In this document: positions 47,881 to 49,239 of the stretch, piece by piece | How the letters are laid out: the number at the start of each line of letters is the position of its first letter | How positions within the stretch are numbered: the first letter of the stretch is position 1 | Assembly: GCA_964411425.1 (NCBI GenBank) | Contig: CAYPKW010000015.1 | Span: forward strand, 1-49,239 | Origin: CAYPKW01 sp964411425 | GTDB taxonomy: Bacteria > Pseudomonadota > Alphaproteobacteria > Dongiales > Dongiaceae | Length of the DNA: 49,239 bases | Reading direction: 5' to 3' | Translations under genes and position numbers: made by a program | The notes under the pieces: generated by a model | Database searches by the model: none | What the model was told of the DNA's origin: nothing | What the model saw: only the letters and a program-made list of their open reading frames with translations

Positions 47881-48273
47881 ATGTATACGAAGACCACCCG
47901 TTCGATCACCATCACCGTCAAGCCGATCTTCCTGGAGGAGCAATCCTCGCCCGAGGAGGCGCACTACGTGTGGGCCTACCACGTGCGCATCGAGAACGCC
48001 GGCGGCGAGACCGTGCAGTTGCGCAACCGCTACTGGCGGATCACCGATTCGCTGGGCCGCGTTCAGGAAGTGCGCGGCGCGGGCGTGGTGGGCGAGCAGC
48101 CGGTGCTGCGGCCGGGCGAAGCGTTCGAATATACCAGCGGCACCCCGCTGCCGACCCCTTCGGGGATCATGATGGGCACCTACCAGATGGAGAATGCGGC
48201 GGGCGAGCGCTTCGAGGTGGCGGTGCCGCCGTTCTCGCTCGACAGCCCGCACCACGCCACCCGGGTCAACTGA
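47881..48273 (+). CDS. apaG: ApaG protein
   Basis: 130-residue ApaG, a small immunoglobulin-like beta-sandwich protein. Start MYTKTTRSITITVKPIFLEE, then YVWAYHVRIENAGGETVQL, LRNRYWRITDSLGRVQEVRG, GVVGEQPVLRPGEAFEYTSG and PLPTPSGIMMGTYQMENAAG follow the family closely. It has been linked to cobalt/magnesium tolerance, but its biochemical role is unclear. Here it precedes folE by 56 nt on the same strand and may share a transcript. ATG at 47881 fits the family start; no strong ribosome site. Confidence 0.95.
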   Translation: MYTKTTRSITITVKPIFLEEQSSPEEAHYVWAYHVRIENAGGETVQLRNRYWRITDSLGRVQEVRGAGVVGEQPVLRPGEAFEYTSGTPLPTPSGIMMGTYQMENAAGERFEVAVPPFSLDSPHHATRVN

Positions 48274-48329
48274 AGCGGCCGGGCCGAGCCCTTGGCCCGC
48301 TGCCCTTCGAAAGGAGTGAGAGAGCGTCC

Positions 48330-48989
48330 ATGACCAGCCCCGAAAACGCCCGCAAGCGCGCGGGCCCTGCCGCGACGCTTTCGCTCCGGTCGCCCGCGCG
48401 CCCGAACCGCGCCGAGGCCGAGGAGGCCGTGCGCACGCTGATCCGCTGGGCCGGCGACGACCCGGCACGCGAGGGCCTGACCGGAACGCCCGGCCGCGTC
48501 GCGCGCGCCTTCGAGGAGTTCTACTCCGGCTACGCGGAGGACCCGGTGGAGTTGCTGAAGCGCACCTTCGAGGAGACCGAGGGCTACGACGAGATGGTGG
48601 TATTGCGCGACATCCGGTTCGAATCCCATTGCGAGCACCACCTGGCGCCCATCGTCGGGCGCGCCCATATCGCCTACCTGCCGCTCCATCGCGTGGTCGG
48701 CATCAGCAAGCTCGCCCGCGTGCTCGAGGTGTACAGTCGACGCCTGCAGATTCAGGAGAAGCTCACCTCCCAGGTGGCCAACACCATCAACGACGTGCTG
48801 CAACCCAAGGGAGTCGCCGTGGTGATCGACGCAGGGCACCACTGCATGACCACGCGCGGCGTGCACAAGCCCGGCATGAGCATGGTGACAAGCCGCATGC
48901 TGGGCGCCTTTCGCACCGATCCGTCGACCCGGCGCGAGTTCCTGGCCATCATCGCCAGCCCGTCGACGGCGCAGCTCGGCAACTTGTAG
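48330..48989 (+). CDS. folE: GTP cyclohydrolase I (FolE1)
   Basis: 219 residues; zinc enzyme that converts GTP to dihydroneopterin triphosphate, the first step of folate and pterin synthesis. REGLTGTPGRVARAFEEFYS, FESHCEHHLAPIVGRAHIAY (zinc Cys and catalytic His), RVVGISKLARVLEVYSRRLQ, QEKLTSQVANTINDVLQPKG and the second zinc ligand in AGHHCMTTRGVHKPG are all present. An N-terminal basic extension of about 30 residues is variable in the family. ATG at 48330 has AAGGAG about 13 nt upstream, rather distant. The frame is open further upstream but overlaps apaG. Confidence 0.96.
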   Translation: MTSPENARKRAGPAATLSLRSPARPNRAEAEEAVRTLIRWAGDDPAREGLTGTPGRVARAFEEFYSGYAEDPVELLKRTFEETEGYDEMVVLRDIRFESHCEHHLAPIVGRAHIAYLPLHRVVGISKLARVLEVYSRRLQIQEKLTSQVANTINDVLQPKGVAVVIDAGHHCMTTRGVHKPGMSMVTSRMLGAFRTDPSTRREFLAIIASPSTAQLGNL

Positions 48990-49006
48990 TCCTCGCCGGC
49001 CGGGTC

Positions 49007-49035
49007 CCCCGGCGGAATTATGTCCCCCGCCGGGG
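49007..49035. repeat. Hairpin downstream of folE
   Basis: ccccggcgg (49007-49015) and ccgccgggg (49027-49035) form a perfect 9-bp stem, 18 nt after the folE stop. No T-tract follows, so termination is only possible. Confidence 0.4.
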
Positions 49036-49172
49036 ATACTGTCGGGGGCCTTCCTACTCGGCTTGCCCGGAGCCGGACGGCTGCGCCGGCGCCGCTCAAC
49101 CTTGGCCGTCTCATATGTGTCTGCGCCAGGACAGCGGCGCCCTCTCATCGATGCGCTGACGCGTCCGTCGCC

Positions 49173-49239
49173 ATCCATCGTCGTCCCGGCGCAAGCCGGG
49201 ACCTATGGCGCCACCGACGCGGACCATCGAGATGGATAC
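49173..49239. repeat. Palindromic repeat at the window edge, probably truncated
   Basis: Outer arms atccatc (49173-49179) / gatggat (49231-49237) enclose an 8-bp hairpin gtcccggc-gcaa-gccgggac (49183-49202). The inner part resembles gtcccggcgcaagccgggac-type repeats common in alphaproteobacterial genomes. It may continue past the window. Confidence 0.6.

Noticed and set aside
1..49239. CRISPR array, transposase or phage genes
   Set aside because: No evenly spaced direct repeats and no protein with transposase, integrase or phage motifs was seen.

Overview
The window is a high-GC chromosomal segment that looks alphaproteobacterial (Rhodospirillales- or Hyphomicrobiales-like). The evidence is strong GC bias, many multi-gene ABC importers, frequent GTG/TTG starts, ATGA/GTGA stop-start overlaps, and several intergenic palindromic repeat families of a kind common in that class. 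No phage, plasmid, CRISPR or transposase gene is visible. Assignments rest on protein motifs and gene order, not on database searches.

Layout. 1-3.5 kb: gpt with a double-hairpin leader, panB and panC separated by a 271-bp structured repeat, and a Phd/VapC toxin-antitoxin pair with a palindromic operator. 3.5-9.1 kb: a lipoprotein gamma-glutamyltransferase whose frame runs through a tRNA-Ser(CGA) gene, then a P-type ATPase bounded by 15-bp inverted repeats, and a frameshifted small gene. 9.2-13 kb: a PotDBCA-like ABC importer. 13-18.4 kb: AI-2E family transporter, SAM hydrolase family protein, PAS/degenerate-GGDEF/EAL protein, acyl-CoA synthetase.

18.4-32.8 kb is the most interesting part: two adjacent minus-strand clusters built around nickel. 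The upstream one (24.3-32.8 kb) encodes an Lrp-type regulator, a NrtA/SsuA-type ABC importer, a glutamine-synthetase-like ligase, HypA- and HypB-like nickel chaperones and two translationally coupled ureohydrolases. One ureohydrolase has all six metal ligands and the other has lost three. The downstream one (18.4-24.1 kb) is a complete urease system (HupE/UreJ, UreE, UreF, fused UreAB, UreC, UreG, UreD). Read together they predict: import of a guanidine-type compound, nickel-dependent hydrolysis to urea plus ammonia or an amine, urease cleavage of urea, and glutamate-based capture of the released ammonia or amine. There is no hydrogenase gene in the window.

32.8-37.3 kb: CDP-alcohol phosphatidyltransferase, a small exported protein, sn-glycerol-1-phosphate dehydrogenase, malonyl-CoA synthetase, tRNA-Gly(CCC). 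37.4-42.6 kb: a Dpp-like importer with a fused double ATPase. 42.8-46.4 kb: YnjBCD importer. 46.4-49.2 kb: OmpA-domain lipoprotein with a good promoter and terminator, a second copy of the structured repeat, ApaG, FolE, and a repeat cut by the window end.

Across the window, repeat families 1 and 2 recur between operons. Their terminal CTAG supplies the stop codon of three different genes. The two full copies of family 1 (271 and 272 bp) keep the same helices while the bases change, which suggests selection on structure.
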